Shown here: piece by piece, positions 17,442 through 27,825 of the stretch
Layout of the letters: every line of letters starts with the position of its first letter
Position numbering within the stretch: position 1 is the first letter of the stretch
Origin: Sphingomonas lacusdianchii
GTDB taxonomy: Bacteria; Pseudomonadota; Alphaproteobacteria; Sphingomonadales; Sphingomonadaceae
DNA length: 64,000 bases
Assembly: GCF_022664395.1 (NCBI RefSeq)
Contig: NZ_JAKRET010000010.1
Location: 108,654 to 172,653 of the forward strand
Direction of reading: 5' to 3'
Program-made: the position numbers and the translations under genes
The notes under the pieces: generated by a model
Database searches by the model: none
What the model saw: the letters and a program-made list of their open reading frames with translations, nothing else
Told to the model about the DNA's origin: nothing

Positions 17442-18152
17442 TCAGAACAGCTCGCCAAGGAACGCGACGACCGATGCCCACGACCGGCGATCGGCATCGG
17501 CGTCATAGGCCATGCCATTTTCCGGCGCGGCGGCATGGGGGTTAGTGAAGGCGTGCATCGCCCGGCCATGCGCATGCAATTGCCAGTCGGCGCCGCGGTC
17601 GCGCATCTCCTCGGCGAACGCCAGCACCTTGTCGGGCGCGGCCATCGGGTCCTGCCAGCCATGTTCGACCAGCACTTTCGCCGCGATCGGGCCATCGGTC
17701 GACAGATCGTTGCCGTCGAGCATCCCGTGCAGGCTGACCACGCCGAGCACGCCGTCCGCCCCGCCGCGCGCGAGGTCGAGAACGCACAGCCCGCCGAAGC
17801 AATAGCCGATCGCCGCCATCTTGGTCCCATCGACCCGGTCGAGCGACGCCGCGAACGTCGCTGCCGCCCGCATGCGCCGCAACAGCGCGGCGCGATCGGA
17901 CAGGAACGGGCCGATCAAATGGCTGTTGTCGCCCGCCGGATCGCCCTGCACCTCCTTGCCGAACATATCGATGGCGATGCCGACATAGCCGAGTTCGGCG
18001 AGGCGCTCGGCAGTCTTGTGCTCGCCCTCGCCCCGTCCGGCCCATTGGTGCGCGATCAGCACGGCCGGGGCCGGACCGTCCGCCGCCGGGAAGGCGATGC
18101 CCGCCTGCAACACCGTGTCGCCATCGCGATAGTCGAAATACGCAATCGTCAT
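17442..18152 (-). CDS. Dienelactone hydrolase family protein
   Basis: This 236-residue α/β-hydrolase has the Cys-Asp-His triad typical of the family: Cys118 in GYCFGG, Asp168 in HGWQDP and His200 in MHAFTNP. The classical enzyme opens dienelactone in chlorocatechol degradation, but no such pathway is visible here and the substrate is unknown. The start was set at 18152 because GAAGGAAGG precedes it. The open frame continues far upstream only because it runs antisense through the glucanase gene. Confidence 0.88.
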   Translation of the reverse strand: MTIAYFDYRDGDTVLQAGIAFPAADGPAPAVLIAHQWAGRGEGEHKTAERLAELGYVGIAIDMFGKEVQGDPAGDNSHLIGPFLSDRAALLRRMRAAATFAASLDRVDGTKMAAIGYCFGGLCVLDLARGGADGVLGVVSLHGMLDGNDLSTDGPIAAKVLVEHGWQDPMAAPDKVLAFAEEMRDRGADWQLHAHGRAMHAFTNPHAAAPENGMAYDADADRRSWASVVAFLGELF

Positions 18153-18281
18153 TCTTCGCCTTCCTTCTCGATATTGCCGCCTGAACGGTCGATAGCAACG
18201 GGGGGTTGCGCAAGCACGGCGCCTCTTCGTACGATGCCGACGAAGCGCCGAAATACAGGCGCGATCACAGGAGGTTGAGCG

Positions 18282-19124
18282 ATGCGCATGATGTTGGCGA
18301 CCCTGTTGGCGGCAACCGCCACCGCCACCGTGGCACAGGAGGCGCCCATGCTGGGCGCCAGCAACCACGCGGTCGACGTCGCCCTCGCCCCGCCCGCCGG
18401 TGCCCCGACCTTCGCCGACGAGTTTGCGGGCAAGCGGATCGATCCGGCCCATTGGCGCTTCGACACCAGCCGCAATCGCGACGGCTGGTACAATAACGAG
18501 GCGCAATATTACGCGCCCGCCAACACCCCCGCCAATGCCCGCATCGCCGACGGCGCGCTGGTGATCGAGGCGCGGCGCGAAAAGCCAAAGGGTAGCGATT
18601 CGGGCGGGCAGGACTATACCTCCGCCCGGATCGTCTCGACGAAGCCGATGGGCTATGGCTTCTACGACATCCGTGCGAAGCTGCCGTGCGGGCGCGGCAT
18701 CTGGCCGGCGCTGTGGATGCTGCCGCCCGACGGCAAATGGCCCGACGAGGGCGAGATCGATATCCTCGAACTGGTCGGCTACGAACCCGATCTGGTCCAT
18801 GCGACGCTGCACACCGGTGCGTTCAATCATGCGAAGGGCACGCAGCGTGGGGGCACGCGCCGGATGACCGACGTCTGCGGCCAATGGCATAATTACCAGC
18901 TCGACTGGACGCCACAGGCGATCACCATCGGCGTCGACGGGCGCGGCTATATGCGCGTCGCCAACGATCAGCCGGGCGGACGCGCGGCTTGGCCGTTCGA
19001 CCGGCCGTTCAACCTCATCCTGAACGTCGCGGTCGGCGGCGACTGGGGCGGCAAGATGGGCATCGACGACAGCAAGTTTCCGCAATCGATGCAGGTCGAT
19101 TATGTCCGCTACTGGCGGCGCTGA
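18282..19124 (+). CDS. GH16 β-glucanase (laminarinase-like), secreted
   Basis: This 280-residue protein has a signal peptide (cleavage near TVAQ) and one GH16 jelly-roll domain. The catalytic signature EIDILE lies near residues 158-163, with the two Glu residues as nucleophile and acid/base. GIWPALWMLP and the closing MQVDYVRYW are also typical. It should cut β-1,3 or β-1,3-1,4 glucans. AGGAGG lies 8 bases before the ATG. Its last 16 bases overlap the end of the phosphatase gene on the other strand. Confidence 0.92.
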   Translation: MRMMLATLLAATATATVAQEAPMLGASNHAVDVALAPPAGAPTFADEFAGKRIDPAHWRFDTSRNRDGWYNNEAQYYAPANTPANARIADGALVIEARREKPKGSDSGGQDYTSARIVSTKPMGYGFYDIRAKLPCGRGIWPALWMLPPDGKWPDEGEIDILELVGYEPDLVHATLHTGAFNHAKGTQRGGTRRMTDVCGQWHNYQLDWTPQAITIGVDGRGYMRVANDQPGGRAAWPFDRPFNLILNVAVGGDWGGKMGIDDSKFPQSMQVDYVRYWRR

Positions 19125-19654
19125 ACCACGACCAGCTCGCCACAGGCGGGGATGAAATCGACCGCGCGCGTCACGGGCTGCCCGGCGAGCAGCGCGCGCA
19201 GCGTCGCGATCGGCCCGCCATGCGCGACGACCAGCACGCACGGACGCTCGGGCAGGGCATGCCATGCCGCCAGCACCCGCTCGGCAAGGTCGCGCCCGCT
19301 CTCTCCGCCGCCGGGACGATAGTCCGGCTCGGTCATCATCCGGTCCATCTCTGCGCCCGTCTCGCGCCAGATCGCGTCCCACGACCGGCCCTCCCATGCG
19401 CCGAAATCGCGTTCGAGCCAGCGGGGATCAGTGGTGATCGGCACCTCGCGGCCGCGCGCAACGTGCTCGGCCAGCTTCCGGGTCCGGATCGCGCCCGAAT
19501 GGACGATCGCGTCGATCGGAGCAGCGGCAAGGTCGGCGGCAATCCGCGCGGCCATTGCTTGCCCCTCCCGGCTCAACCCCATGTCGGACCGACCATAGCA
19601 ACGCCCCTTCCACGCAGTCGCGACCGGCGGATGGCGCAGCAGCAGCACCTTCAC
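19109..19654 (-). CDS. cobC: Histidine phosphatase, probable α-ribazole phosphatase
   Basis: This 181-residue protein belongs to the phosphoglycerate-mutase-like superfamily. The phospho-accepting His is in LLLRHPPV, the second His in VVAHGGP, with ERDFGAWEGRSW between them. In the cobalamin pathway such enzymes remove phosphate from α-ribazole 5'-phosphate or from the finished cofactor phosphate. The GTG start overlaps the cobS stop (GTGA). It is the last gene of the B12 operon; the assignment to α-ribazole rests on that position. Confidence 0.82.
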   Translation of the reverse strand: MKVLLLRHPPVATAWKGRCYGRSDMGLSREGQAMAARIAADLAAAPIDAIVHSGAIRTRKLAEHVARGREVPITTDPRWLERDFGAWEGRSWDAIWRETGAEMDRMMTEPDYRPGGGESGRDLAERVLAAWHALPERPCVLVVAHGGPIATLRALLAGQPVTRAVDFIPACGELVVVQRRQ

Positions 19655-20424
19655 CGTGCGGCGACCGCCAGCAACAGCGCCAGCTGCCCCATCGCCGCCG
19701 CGAAGCCGAGGCAGTCGCCGGTACTCCCGCCGATCCGGGCGAGCAGGAACCGCCGCAACCAGAGCAGCAACGGGAGCATCGCGGCAATCGCCGCACCGGT
19801 CGCGCCGGGTTGCAGCCACAGGATCGGCGCGAGGCCCGGCAGCGCCAGCACCGCCGCCAGCGCCAGCCGCCCCGGCGGCATCCGTCCGGCGCGCACCGCC
19901 ATCCCCGCCCCGCTGCCGACCGGGGCGACGATCGCCGCCAGCGTCACCGCGCACAGTCGCCCCGCCGTCGCCGCACCGACGATCGCCGCCACCGCGACCG
20001 GCGCGGGCAGTGCGACGATCGCGGCGATGCGCAGCACGACGCTCAGCCCCAGCCCCAGCGCGCCATAGCTGCCGATGCGGCTGTCCTTCATGATCGTCAG
20101 CGCGCGTTCGCCGCTGGCCGTGCCGCCGAACGCGTCGCAGAAATCGGCGACCGCATCCTCGTGAAACGCGCCGGTCAGCACCGCCTCGACGATCAGCGCG
20201 AGGATCGCGGCGACCAGCGGCGGCCAGAACCAGCCGGCGACGACGAACACGCCCGCCGTCACCGCGCCGATCAATGTGCCGACCGGTGGCAGCCACGCCA
20301 TCGCCCGCGCCAGCCCCGCCGCCGCCTGTTCACCCGTCAGCCGGTTCAGCATCGGCACCGGCAGGCGCGTCAGGAACTGGACCGCCAGCAACGGCGCGGC
20401 CCAGCGCGGCACCTCAATCGGCAC
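19651..20424 (-). CDS. cobS: Adenosylcobinamide-GDP ribazoletransferase
   Basis: This integral membrane protein of about 257 residues joins adenosylcobinamide-GDP to α-ribazole. It opens with LLAVQFLTRLPVP, carries the acidic metal-binding run HEDAVADFCDAFGG, then KDSRIGSYG, and is otherwise helical and hydrophobic. The start is uncertain: GTG at 20424 has GGGGCGG ahead of it and overlaps cobT by 11 bases; GTG at 20412 would follow the cobT stop directly. Confidence 0.9.
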   Translation of the reverse strand: MPIEVPRWAAPLLAVQFLTRLPVPMLNRLTGEQAAAGLARAMAWLPPVGTLIGAVTAGVFVVAGWFWPPLVAAILALIVEAVLTGAFHEDAVADFCDAFGGTASGERALTIMKDSRIGSYGALGLGLSVVLRIAAIVALPAPVAVAAIVGAATAGRLCAVTLAAIVAPVGSGAGMAVRAGRMPPGRLALAAVLALPGLAPILWLQPGATGAAIAAMLPLLLWLRRFLLARIGGSTGDCLGFAAAMGQLALLLAVAAR

Positions 20425-21418
20425 GATCCGCCCCGATCTGGTCGAGCCGCACCACGTCGTTGAGCAACGCCGCCGCCGCATCGAGCAGCGGCAGCGCAGT
20501 CAGCGCGCCGCTGCCCTCGCCCAACCGCATCGCCCATTCCAGCACCGGCGCCAGCCCGAGCGCGGCGAGCGCCGCACCATGCCCCGGTTCGGCCGAACGA
20601 TGCCCGGCGATCATCGCCCGTACGCTGCCGGGAGCAAGCCGTTCGGCGATCAGCGCGGCGGCGGTGCTGACATAGCCGTCGAGCAGCAACGTCACCCCCC
20701 GCGCCGCGCCGGTGGCATAGAAACCCGCCATCGCCGCAATCTCATAGCCGGCGACCGACGCGATCGCTTCGCGCGGATCGGGCATCGCCTGTGCGCGCGC
20801 CGTCGCAGCGGCCACCACGCCGCGCTTGGCGGCCAGCACCGCATCGTCCGCCCCCGCCCCGCGCCCGACCGCCGCTGGCGGGTCGATCCCGGTCAGCAGC
20901 GCGGTCAGGCAGGCGGCGGGGGTGGTGTTGCCGATCCCCATCTCGCCCGCGATCAGCAGCACCGCGCCTTCGTCGATCGCGCGCATGGCTTCGTCGGCTC
21001 CGACCGCCCATGCCGCATCGAACTGCGCCACGGTCATCGCCGGCCCGGCCCCGAGCGGTTCGGTGCCATCGGCCACCCGCGCGTCGCGAAAGAACGCCGG
21101 TCCATCGACCCGCGCGCCGATCATGCCGACATCGACCAGCCGCAGCGGACAATCGGCGGCACTGGCCAGCGCGTTGCTGGTGGCGCGGCCCGACAGGATC
21201 GTCGCGACCATCATCGCCGTCACCGCGGACGGCCATGCCGACACCCCCTCCGCGACACAGCCATGATCGGCAGCGAACAGCACGGCGCGGCGCGGCGAGG
21301 TCCGCGCATCGATCCGCCGCTGGGTCAGCGCCAGTTCGGTCGCCAGCGCCTCCAGCCGCCCCATCGCCCCGCGCGGCTTGGCCAGCGCATCCAGATGGGC
21401 GCGAATGTCGTCGATCAT
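20414..21418 (-). CDS. cobT: Nicotinate-nucleotide-dimethylbenzimidazole phosphoribosyltransferase
   Basis: This 334-residue enzyme makes α-ribazole phosphate from nicotinate mononucleotide and dimethylbenzimidazole. Conserved blocks are [40 protein letters not shown] and [17 protein letters not shown], the last carrying the catalytic Glu. Its ATG overlaps the cobQ stop as ATGA. No bluB or other dimethylbenzimidazole synthesis gene is seen in the window, so the base must come from elsewhere. Confidence 0.96.
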   Translation of the reverse strand: MIDDIRAHLDALAKPRGAMGRLEALATELALTQRRIDARTSPRRAVLFAADHGCVAEGVSAWPSAVTAMMVATILSGRATSNALASAADCPLRLVDVGMIGARVDGPAFFRDARVADGTEPLGAGPAMTVAQFDAAWAVGADEAMRAIDEGAVLLIAGEMGIGNTTPAACLTALLTGIDPPAAVGRGAGADDAVLAAKRGVVAAATARAQAMPDPREAIASVAGYEIAAMAGFYATGAARGVTLLLDGYVSTAAALIAERLAPGSVRAMIAGHRSAEPGHGAALAALGLAPVLEWAMRLGEGSGALTALPLLDAAAALLNDVVRLDQIGADRAD

Positions 21419-22872
21419 GGTGCCTCCCCGGCAATGTCCAGCAATGCGTCGATATCGAGCGCCGCTTCGAGCGCAGCCGCCACCCCGTCGAGCGCGGCAT
21501 CGATCGCCTCGCGCCGGTCGAGCGGATCGCCCGCCGCGCCGATCCGCGCCAGCAGGCTGGCGCGCGCGGTGGCTGCGTCGAACAGGCCGTGGACGTAGCA
21601 GCCGGCGATCTGCCCGTCGCGCGCGACCGCCCCGTCGGGCGAGCCATCGGCAAATCGAAGAAACGGGAGCGTACCCGGCGCGACGGTCGTGACGCCGGCA
21701 TGGATCTCATAGCCCGCAAACGCCGCCCCGTCGGCCAGCTTGCCGGTCGCCGGACGCGTCGTCTTGTTGCCCGCGATCACCGTCTCGACCGGCAGCAGCC
21801 CCAGCCCCGCGACCTGCCCCGCCACTCCCTCGATCCCGTCCGGGTCGGCGATGCCGGTCCCGAGCATCTGATAGCCGCCGCAAATGCCGATCACCTGTCC
21901 CCCGCGCCGGACATGCGCGGCAAGGTCGATATCCCAACCCTGTTCGCGCAGGAAAGCAAGGTCGGCGATCGTCGCCTTGGTCCCGGGCAGGATCACCAGC
22001 GCGGCATCGCCCGGCAGCGGCTGGCCCGGCGGGATCATTCGCAGCCGGACCGCGGGATCATGCGCCAGCGCGTCGAAATCGTCGAAATTGGCGATGCGCG
22101 ACAACATCGGCACCGCGATCAGCGGCCCCTCGCCGCTCTCACCGCCCCGCCCCAGCGCCACCGCATCCTCAGCCGGCAGCCGCGCGGCGTCGGTCAGCCA
22201 CGGCACCAGCCCGATATCGCGCCAGCCGGTCCGCGCCACGATCTCGGCGCGACCGTCGTCGAACAGCGCCGGGTCGCCCCGGAATTTGTTGACCAGAAAG
22301 CCGCGGATCATCGCCGCATCGGCCGGGTCGATCACCGCCTGCGTGCCGACCAGCGCCGCGATCACCCCGCCGCGATCGATATCGCCGGCCAGCACCACCG
22401 GCACGCCTGCCGCCCGCGCAAATCCCATATTGGCGATGTCGCCCGCGCGCAGGTTGATTTCGGCGGGCGATCCCGCGCCCTCGACCACGACGATATCGGC
22501 CTCCGCCGACAGCCGGCGATAGGCGGCGACGACCTGGCCGAGCAATTCCTCGCGCCGCCGCCGATAATCGCCTGCCGCCATCGTGCCCGCCACCCGTCCG
22601 GCGACGACCAATTGCGACGTGCGGTCACTCTGCGGTTTCAGCAGCACCGGGTTCATGGTCGTGGTCGGCGGCACGCGACACGCCATCGCCTGCAGCGCCT
22701 GCGCCCGGCCGATCTCGCCGCCATCGGCACAGACGGCGGCGTTGTTCGACATATTCTGCGCCTTGAACGGACGCACGCGCAGGCCCCGATTGGTCAGCAG
22801 GCGGCACAGCCCGGCGACCAGCACCGACTTGCCGACGTCCGATCCGGTGCCCTGAATCATCACCCCAGCCAT
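21415..22872 (-). CDS. cobQ: Cobyric acid synthase
   Basis: This 485-residue glutamine-dependent enzyme amidates four side chains of adenosylcobyrinate diamide. The N-terminal synthetase domain begins [12 protein letters not shown]. The C-terminal glutaminase domain has the nucleophile Cys in [10 protein letters not shown] and His in CYVHGLFD. The ATG at 22872 was chosen because it starts the conserved domain and overlaps cbiB by 13 bases; an upstream ATG at 22896 is less likely. Confidence 0.96.
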   Translation of the reverse strand: MAGVMIQGTGSDVGKSVLVAGLCRLLTNRGLRVRPFKAQNMSNNAAVCADGGEIGRAQALQAMACRVPPTTTMNPVLLKPQSDRTSQLVVAGRVAGTMAAGDYRRRREELLGQVVAAYRRLSAEADIVVVEGAGSPAEINLRAGDIANMGFARAAGVPVVLAGDIDRGGVIAALVGTQAVIDPADAAMIRGFLVNKFRGDPALFDDGRAEIVARTGWRDIGLVPWLTDAARLPAEDAVALGRGGESGEGPLIAVPMLSRIANFDDFDALAHDPAVRLRMIPPGQPLPGDAALVILPGTKATIADLAFLREQGWDIDLAAHVRRGGQVIGICGGYQMLGTGIADPDGIEGVAGQVAGLGLLPVETVIAGNKTTRPATGKLADGAAFAGYEIHAGVTTVAPGTLPFLRFADGSPDGAVARDGQIAGCYVHGLFDAATARASLLARIGAAGDPLDRREAIDAALDGVAAALEAALDIDALLDIAGEAP

Positions 22873-23732
22873 GGGACGATCCCGACCAGCATCCATAGCA
22901 ACAGGCAGGCCGTCCGGTAGATGCGAAGCGCGCGCAGCAGATCCCCGGCATCAGGCAGCGGTCCGTCACCTAGCACCGCGCGGTGCGCCGGCTCGCCATC
23001 ATAGCTCACCGCGCCGCCCAGCCGCTGTCCCAAGGCTCCCGCCATCGCCGCTTCGGGCCAGCCGCCATTGGGCGAGGCATGGGCGGGCGCATCGCGACGC
23101 ATCGTTTGCCAGCCGCCCTGTCCGGCCAGTGCGATCAGCACGCCCGCGATCCGCGCCGGTACGAAATTGACGAGGTCGTCGGCCCGCGCCGCCGCCCAGC
23201 CGAACGCCGACAGGTCCGGCGTACGATGCCCGACCATCGAGTCCGCAGTGTTGATGGCCTTCACTGCGAACAGCCCCGGCAGGCCGAACAGCAGCAGCCC
23301 CAGCGCGGGCGCGACCACCCCGTCGCAAAAACTCTCCGCCAGACTTTCGATCGCCGCCGTCGCCACCCCGGCTTCGTCCAGCGTGTCCGTATCGCGCCCC
23401 ACGATCATCGCCACCGCGCCGCGCGCCGCCGACAGATTGCCGGCTGCCAGCGGGGTCGCCACCGCCGCGACATGATCGTGCAGGCTGCGCTGCGCGAGGC
23501 CGGTCGTCGCCACCGCCACGGTGACGATCGTCCCCAGCCGCTCGATCGCGAGGCCGAGCACGACCGACAGCGCGACCAGCAGCACGACCAGCGCCACCCC
23601 CTCCAACCGACGCCGCCGGTTCCAGCGCCGCTCGAACCCGTCGATCAGCGCGCCGACGCCCATCACCGGATGCCACCAGCGGCGCGGGTAACCGACCGCC
23701 GCCTCGACGATCAGCGCGGCGAGTGCGATCAC
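22860..23732 (-). CDS. cbiB: Adenosylcobinamide-phosphate synthase
   Basis: This 290-residue membrane protein attaches aminopropanol phosphate to cobyric acid. Family blocks visible are [45 protein letters not shown] and [18 protein letters not shown]. Its GTG start overlaps the ATPase stop (GTGA). This gene is called cobD in Pseudomonas nomenclature. Confidence 0.95.
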   Translation of the reverse strand: MIALAALIVEAAVGYPRRWWHPVMGVGALIDGFERRWNRRRRLEGVALVVLLVALSVVLGLAIERLGTIVTVAVATTGLAQRSLHDHVAAVATPLAAGNLSAARGAVAMIVGRDTDTLDEAGVATAAIESLAESFCDGVVAPALGLLLFGLPGLFAVKAINTADSMVGHRTPDLSAFGWAAARADDLVNFVPARIAGVLIALAGQGGWQTMRRDAPAHASPNGGWPEAAMAGALGQRLGGAVSYDGEPAHRAVLGDGPLPDAGDLLRALRIYRTACLLLWMLVGIVPWLG

Positions 23733-24499
23733 CGCGCGACCGGCAGGATATAGCGATGGCCCTGCGGCGTCCGGCCGATCTCGACCTCGATGCCATAGGC
23801 CTCGGCGATGGCCGGCGCGGTCAGTACCGCATCCGCCTCGCCGCTCGCCACGATCCGCCCGTCCTTCAGCAGCACCGCGTCGTCCGCCACCCGCGCCGCC
23901 AGATGCAGGTCGTGCAGCACCAGCACCACGCCGCGCCCGCCCGCCGCCACCCCGCGCAACCGCGCCAGCACGTCCAGCTGGTGCGCGGGGTCGAGGCTCG
24001 CGAGCGGTTCGTCGGCCAGCAGCCAGTCGGGCTCGCCGGCCAGCACCCGCGCCAGCAGCGCCCGGCCCCGCTCGCCCCCCGACAGCCGCTCGACGCCCCG
24101 GTCGGCCAGCGCGGTCATATCGGTCGCCGCCAGCGCCGCCGCGACCGCATCGCGATCGGCCTGCGTCTCGCCCCATCGCCCGCGATGCGCGAACCGCCCC
24201 AGCCCGACCAGCGTTTGAACATCGATATCCCAATGCACATCCGCCGATTGCGGCAACAACCCGATCGCCCGTGCCCGTGCGCGCCGGTCGATCGCCTGTA
24301 CATCGGTGTCGCCCAACCGTGCCGCGCCCCCGTCCGGCCGTCGCAACGCCGCGAGACAGGCGAGCAGGCTCGACTTGCCCGCGCCATTCGCCCCCAGCAG
24401 CGCGGTCACCCGCCCGGGTTTAAACGCGAAGGACACGTCATCCAGCACGCGCTTGCCGCCCAGCGTCAGCGAAATCGCATCGGCGGTCAGATCGGTCAT
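23729..24499 (-). CDS. btuD: ABC transporter ATPase for cobalamin
   Basis: This 256-residue FecE/BtuD-type ATPase has Walker A GANGAGKSS, the Q-loop LLPQSADV, signature LSGGERGRALLARVLA, Walker B WLLADEPLASLDP and the H-loop VLVLHDLHLA. It powers import through the adjacent permease. The ATG overlaps the permease stop as ATGA. The cobalamin cargo is inferred from the operon and riboswitch. Confidence 0.92.
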   Translation of the reverse strand: MTDLTADAISLTLGGKRVLDDVSFAFKPGRVTALLGANGAGKSSLLACLAALRRPDGGAARLGDTDVQAIDRRARARAIGLLPQSADVHWDIDVQTLVGLGRFAHRGRWGETQADRDAVAAALAATDMTALADRGVERLSGGERGRALLARVLAGEPDWLLADEPLASLDPAHQLDVLARLRGVAAGGRGVVLVLHDLHLAARVADDAVLLKDGRIVASGEADAVLTAPAIAEAYGIEVEIGRTPQGHRYILPVAR

Positions 24500-25458
24500 G
24501 CCAGCCTCCGCCGCATCGCGATCAGCAGATAGAGGAAGAACGGCCCGCCCAGCATCGACATGGCGATGCCCAGCCGCAATTCGCTGACGGTCGGGGCGAG
24601 GCGCACGAGGCTGTCGGCAAGGGTCAGCAGCACCGCGCCGGCCAGCGCCGAGGGCAGCAGGATCGCCGAGGGCCGGTTGCCGGCAAAGGGCCGGACCATG
24701 TGCGGCACGATCAGCCCGACGAACCCGATCATCCCCGCCGACGCCACCGACGCCCCGACCGTCAGCGCGATGCCGGCGATGACCAGCCGCTGCAGCCGCG
24801 CCGGATCGACCCCCATCGACCGCGCCGCCGCCTCGCCCAGCGTCAGCGCGTCGAGCGACCGCGCGGTCAGCGCCAGCACCACCATCCCCGCGACGATCAG
24901 CGGCGCGGCAACCAGCACATCGTCCCAGCTGCGATCGGTCAGCGCACCCATCAACCACGTCACGATCTGCGACGACACGAACGGCGTCGGGGCAAGGCTG
25001 ATGGCGAGCGCGGTCAGCGATCCGGTGATGCTGGTCAGGATCATGCCGGCAAGCGTGAACAGGATCAGACTGCCTGAACGCCCGGCGATCAGCGCCAGCA
25101 ACGCCATCGTCACCCCCGCCCCGACCAATGCGAAGCCGGGCAACAGCCACATCTGTACGGCATAGCCGAAATACAGCGCGATCACCGCGCCGAACGCCGC
25201 GCCCGACGACACGCCGAACAGCCCCGGATCGGCCAGCGGATTGCGCAGATAACCCTGCATCACCGCCCCCGACAGACCGAGTGCGCTCCCCACCAGCAGC
25301 GCCAGCACGGTACGCGGCAGGCGCAGTTCGACGATGATGATCGATCGCGGATCGGCGGCGGTCCATGCATCGAGCGGCACCCACACCTTCCCCGCCGCCA
25401 CCGACAGACCGGCGGCCAGCAGCAGCAGGACGATCAGCCCCAGCGTCAACCGCTTCAC
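24496..25458 (-). CDS. btuC: FecCD-family permease for cobalamin
   Basis: This 320-residue inner-membrane permease has about 10 helices. Typical segments are LRLPRTVLALLVGSALGLSG, MQGYLRNPLADPGLFGVSSGA and MIGFVGLIVPHMVRPFAG, the last being the ATPase contact. The GTG start overlaps the stop of the binding-protein gene (GTGA). Confidence 0.92.
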   Translation of the reverse strand: MKRLTLGLIVLLLLAAGLSVAAGKVWVPLDAWTAADPRSIIIVELRLPRTVLALLVGSALGLSGAVMQGYLRNPLADPGLFGVSSGAAFGAVIALYFGYAVQMWLLPGFALVGAGVTMALLALIAGRSGSLILFTLAGMILTSITGSLTALAISLAPTPFVSSQIVTWLMGALTDRSWDDVLVAAPLIVAGMVVLALTARSLDALTLGEAAARSMGVDPARLQRLVIAGIALTVGASVASAGMIGFVGLIVPHMVRPFAGNRPSAILLPSALAGAVLLTLADSLVRLAPTVSELRLGIAMSMLGGPFFLYLLIAMRRRLA

Positions 25459-26261
25459 GACGCCACCTGCGCACGCACCTGCCGCAACCGCGCCATCGCC
25501 GCGATGATCGTCGGCCCGCCGCAATTCATCAGCCGCGTGGGGTATGCGGCGACGGTAATATGCTTCCCCAGCCGCCGCACTGCCGGGTGGCCGGTCATGC
25601 GATCGTCCTGCACCCCCGCCGGCGCGGTCGAGAGCAGCACGCGCGGCGGATCGGCGACCAGATATTCGAGGGGGAGGACGTCCCATTGCTTCAGGCCATA
25701 TGTCGCGCTCATGTTGCGAAACCCTGCGCGTCGGAGCAGATCATCGGTCAGCGTGCCCGAACCCGGCACCAGCCCGCCCCCCTGCCACACCAGCGCGCTG
25801 ACCGGTCGCGCCGACGATGGTGCCGCCGCCGCCGTAATGCGCGCCGCCAGTGCCTCGCCCCGCCCGGCATGGCCGGTGGCGGCGGCGATCTCGCGGACCT
25901 GCGCGATGCTTTCCGGCACCGATTCCGCGACCGGATATTGCACCAGTTTGATCCGCAGCCGCTTCAGCGCGGCGATCGTCGCCGGTTCGACATGCGGCCC
26001 GGCCAGCACGATATCGGGGCGCAGCGCCACCACTTCCTCCGCCGTGCCCGACGTCGCCTTGAACCGGCGCGCCCAGCCGAGCGGCACCGAGGTCGCCCGC
26101 GCATCCTGCGAATAATGGCTGATGCCGATAATCTGCGCCGGATCGGCGACGCGGGCCAGCACCGCATCGACGCAGGGGTTGATCGACACGATCCGGGTGC
26201 CACGCGGCGCGGCCGACACCAGCGCCGGCGCCGCCAGCAACAGGGCGAAGCGACGGATCAA
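25455..26261 (-). CDS. Periplasmic cobalamin-binding protein (BtuF-like)
   Basis: This 268-residue class-III solute-binding protein has a short signal (MIRRFALLLAAPALVSA) and the motif RIVSINPCVDAVLARV, seen in B12/iron-type binding proteins, followed by LRPDIVLAGPH. It hands corrinoid from the outer-membrane receptor to the BtuCD pair. Initiation is at a rare TTG codon that overlaps the cobO stop (TTGA), which points to translational coupling. Confidence 0.85.
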   Translation of the reverse strand: MIRRFALLLAAPALVSAAPRGTRIVSINPCVDAVLARVADPAQIIGISHYSQDARATSVPLGWARRFKATSGTAEEVVALRPDIVLAGPHVEPATIAALKRLRIKLVQYPVAESVPESIAQVREIAAATGHAGRGEALAARITAAAAPSSARPVSALVWQGGGLVPGSGTLTDDLLRRAGFRNMSATYGLKQWDVLPLEYLVADPPRVLLSTAPAGVQDDRMTGHPAVRRLGKHITVAAYPTRLMNCGGPTIIAAMARLRQVRAQVAS

Positions 26262-26869
26262 TATTCGACGCCCTTCTGTGCCTTGAACCCGGCATGATAG
26301 GGATGCTTGACCTCACCGAATTCGGTGATCAGGTCGGCGATCTCCAGCAATTCGGGCTTCGCATTGCGCCCGGTGATGCAGATATGCTTGGTCAGCGGAC
26401 GCTCCTTCAGGAACGCGACGATCTCGGCGATCGGCAGCGTGTTGTCGCGCAGCACGATGTTGAGTTCGTCCAGAATCACGAAGTCGATCGCGGGATCGAG
26501 GATCATTTCCTTCGAGCGCTCCCATGCGGCACGCGCGGCGGCGATATCCTGCGCGCGGTCCTGCGTTTCCCAGGTAAACCCCTCGCCCATCACCTCGAAG
26601 CTGGCGAGGTCGGGATGCGCGTCGAAGAAGTTGCGCTCGCCCGTCTCCCACTTGCCCTTGACGTATTGCAGGATGGCGACCTTCATCCCCCAGCCGATGC
26701 TGCGGATCGCCATGCCGAACGCGCTCGACGACTTGCCCTTGCCATTGCCGGTATGGACGATCAGCAGCCCGCGTTCGAGCGTGCGGCGCGCCTGCATCTT
26801 TTCGCGCGCCACCCCCATGCGTTGCATCCGCGCATTGTGCTTCGCATAGTCGTCGGGGGTCTCGGTCAT
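26258..26869 (-). CDS. cobO: Cob(I)yrinic acid a,c-diamide adenosyltransferase
   Basis: This 203-residue CobA/CobO-type enzyme transfers adenosine from ATP to the Co(I) corrinoid. The P-loop reads HTGNGKGKSSSA, followed by VKGKWETGERNF, FVILDELNIVL and ICITGRNAKPELLEIADL. It is full length. Its ATG overlaps the stop of the decarboxylase gene (ATGA). Confidence 0.96.
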   Translation of the reverse strand: MTETPDDYAKHNARMQRMGVAREKMQARRTLERGLLIVHTGNGKGKSSSAFGMAIRSIGWGMKVAILQYVKGKWETGERNFFDAHPDLASFEVMGEGFTWETQDRAQDIAAARAAWERSKEMILDPAIDFVILDELNIVLRDNTLPIAEIVAFLKERPLTKHICITGRNAKPELLEIADLITEFGEVKHPYHAGFKAQKGVEY

Positions 26870-27825
26870 CGGTCATACTCTGATAGGGCGGTGGTCAAGC
26901 GGGAAAGCGCCGCGCCATCGGGCGGCAGGCCGATCCGCAACCGGTCGCGCCGGTCGGCGAACGGCCGGGTCAGGATGGCATGGTTGCACAGGTGACGGAA
27001 CAGCGCATGCGCATCGCAGGTCTCGATCAGCCGGAACAGCGGCGCATGACCGACCATCGGCCACCCCGCCAGCGCATTGTCGAGCAGTGCGCCGACCGTT
27101 TCGATCCGCCCGGCCTGACCCATGGCAAAGCCGCGATCGGCATAGGCCGCCGTTCCGATCCGCACCGCCGCGCTCGACACCGGCCAGTCGCCGAGCAGCT
27201 GGCGCAGCGCCGCCGTCACCCCGCCGCCCGCGATCACGAAACCCAGCCGCAATCCGGGCAGCCCATGGAATTTGCCGAAGGATCGCAGCACGATCAGCCG
27301 GTCGGATGCCTGCGCACCCAGGCCGGGCGCGGGATCGGCATAGGCTTCGTCGACCACCACGATCCGCTGCCGCGTCAGCGCCAGCAGATGCTCGGGCGGC
27401 GTGACCAAGCCATCGGGATTGGCGGGACTGGCCAGCACCAGCAGGTCGGCATCGCCCGGATCGGCGAGCGCCGCGACGGCGCGCGCATCGGGCCAAGCGG
27501 CGACATGACCGGCATAGCCCGGCCACACCACCGCCGGCCGCTCGACATTCAGAATCACCGCCAGCAGCCGCAGCGCCAGGTCGGTCCCCGGCACCGCGAC
27601 CACCCGCGCCGGATCGGCGACGCCGAACGCGTGCGCCGCCGCCGCTTCCAGTGCCGCCAGTTCGCCCGGTTCGGGCAGGCGATCATGGCCGGGATCGATC
27701 GCGCCATGCGGATACGCCCATGGTGCGATGCCGGTGGAAAGGTCGATCCAGTCCTCCCCGCCGAACGCACGCATGGCGGCGGTCACCCGCCCGCCATGCG
27801 CCCAGAATTCGGCGAGGTCGGTCAT
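26866..27825 (-). CDS. cobD: Threonine-phosphate decarboxylase
   Basis: This 319-residue fold-type I PLP enzyme makes aminopropanol phosphate, the linker used by CbiB. The PLP lysine lies in RSFGKFHGLPGLRLGF; ASPANPDG and VVDEAYAD are the other cofactor contacts. Its ATG shares a base with the btuB stop (TGATG). Pseudomonas nomenclature calls it cobC. Confidence 0.92.
   Translation of the reverse strand: MTDLAEFWAHGGRVTAAMRAFGGEDWIDLSTGIAPWAYPHGAIDPGHDRLPEPGELAALEAAAAHAFGVADPARVVAVPGTDLALRLLAVILNVERPAVVWPGYAGHVAAWPDARAVAALADPGDADLLVLASPANPDGLVTPPEHLLALTRQRIVVVDEAYADPAPGLGAQASDRLIVLRSFGKFHGLPGLRLGFVIAGGGVTAALRQLLGDWPVSSAAVRIGTAAYADRGFAMGQAGRIETVGALLDNALAGWPMVGHAPLFRLIETCDAHALFRHLCNHAILTRPFADRRDRLRIGLPPDGAALSRLTTALSEYDR

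Noticed and set aside
18153..19397. Upstream extension of the dienelactone hydrolase frame
   Set aside because: Stop-free only by chance over the GH16 gene; a good ribosome site fixes the start at 18152.
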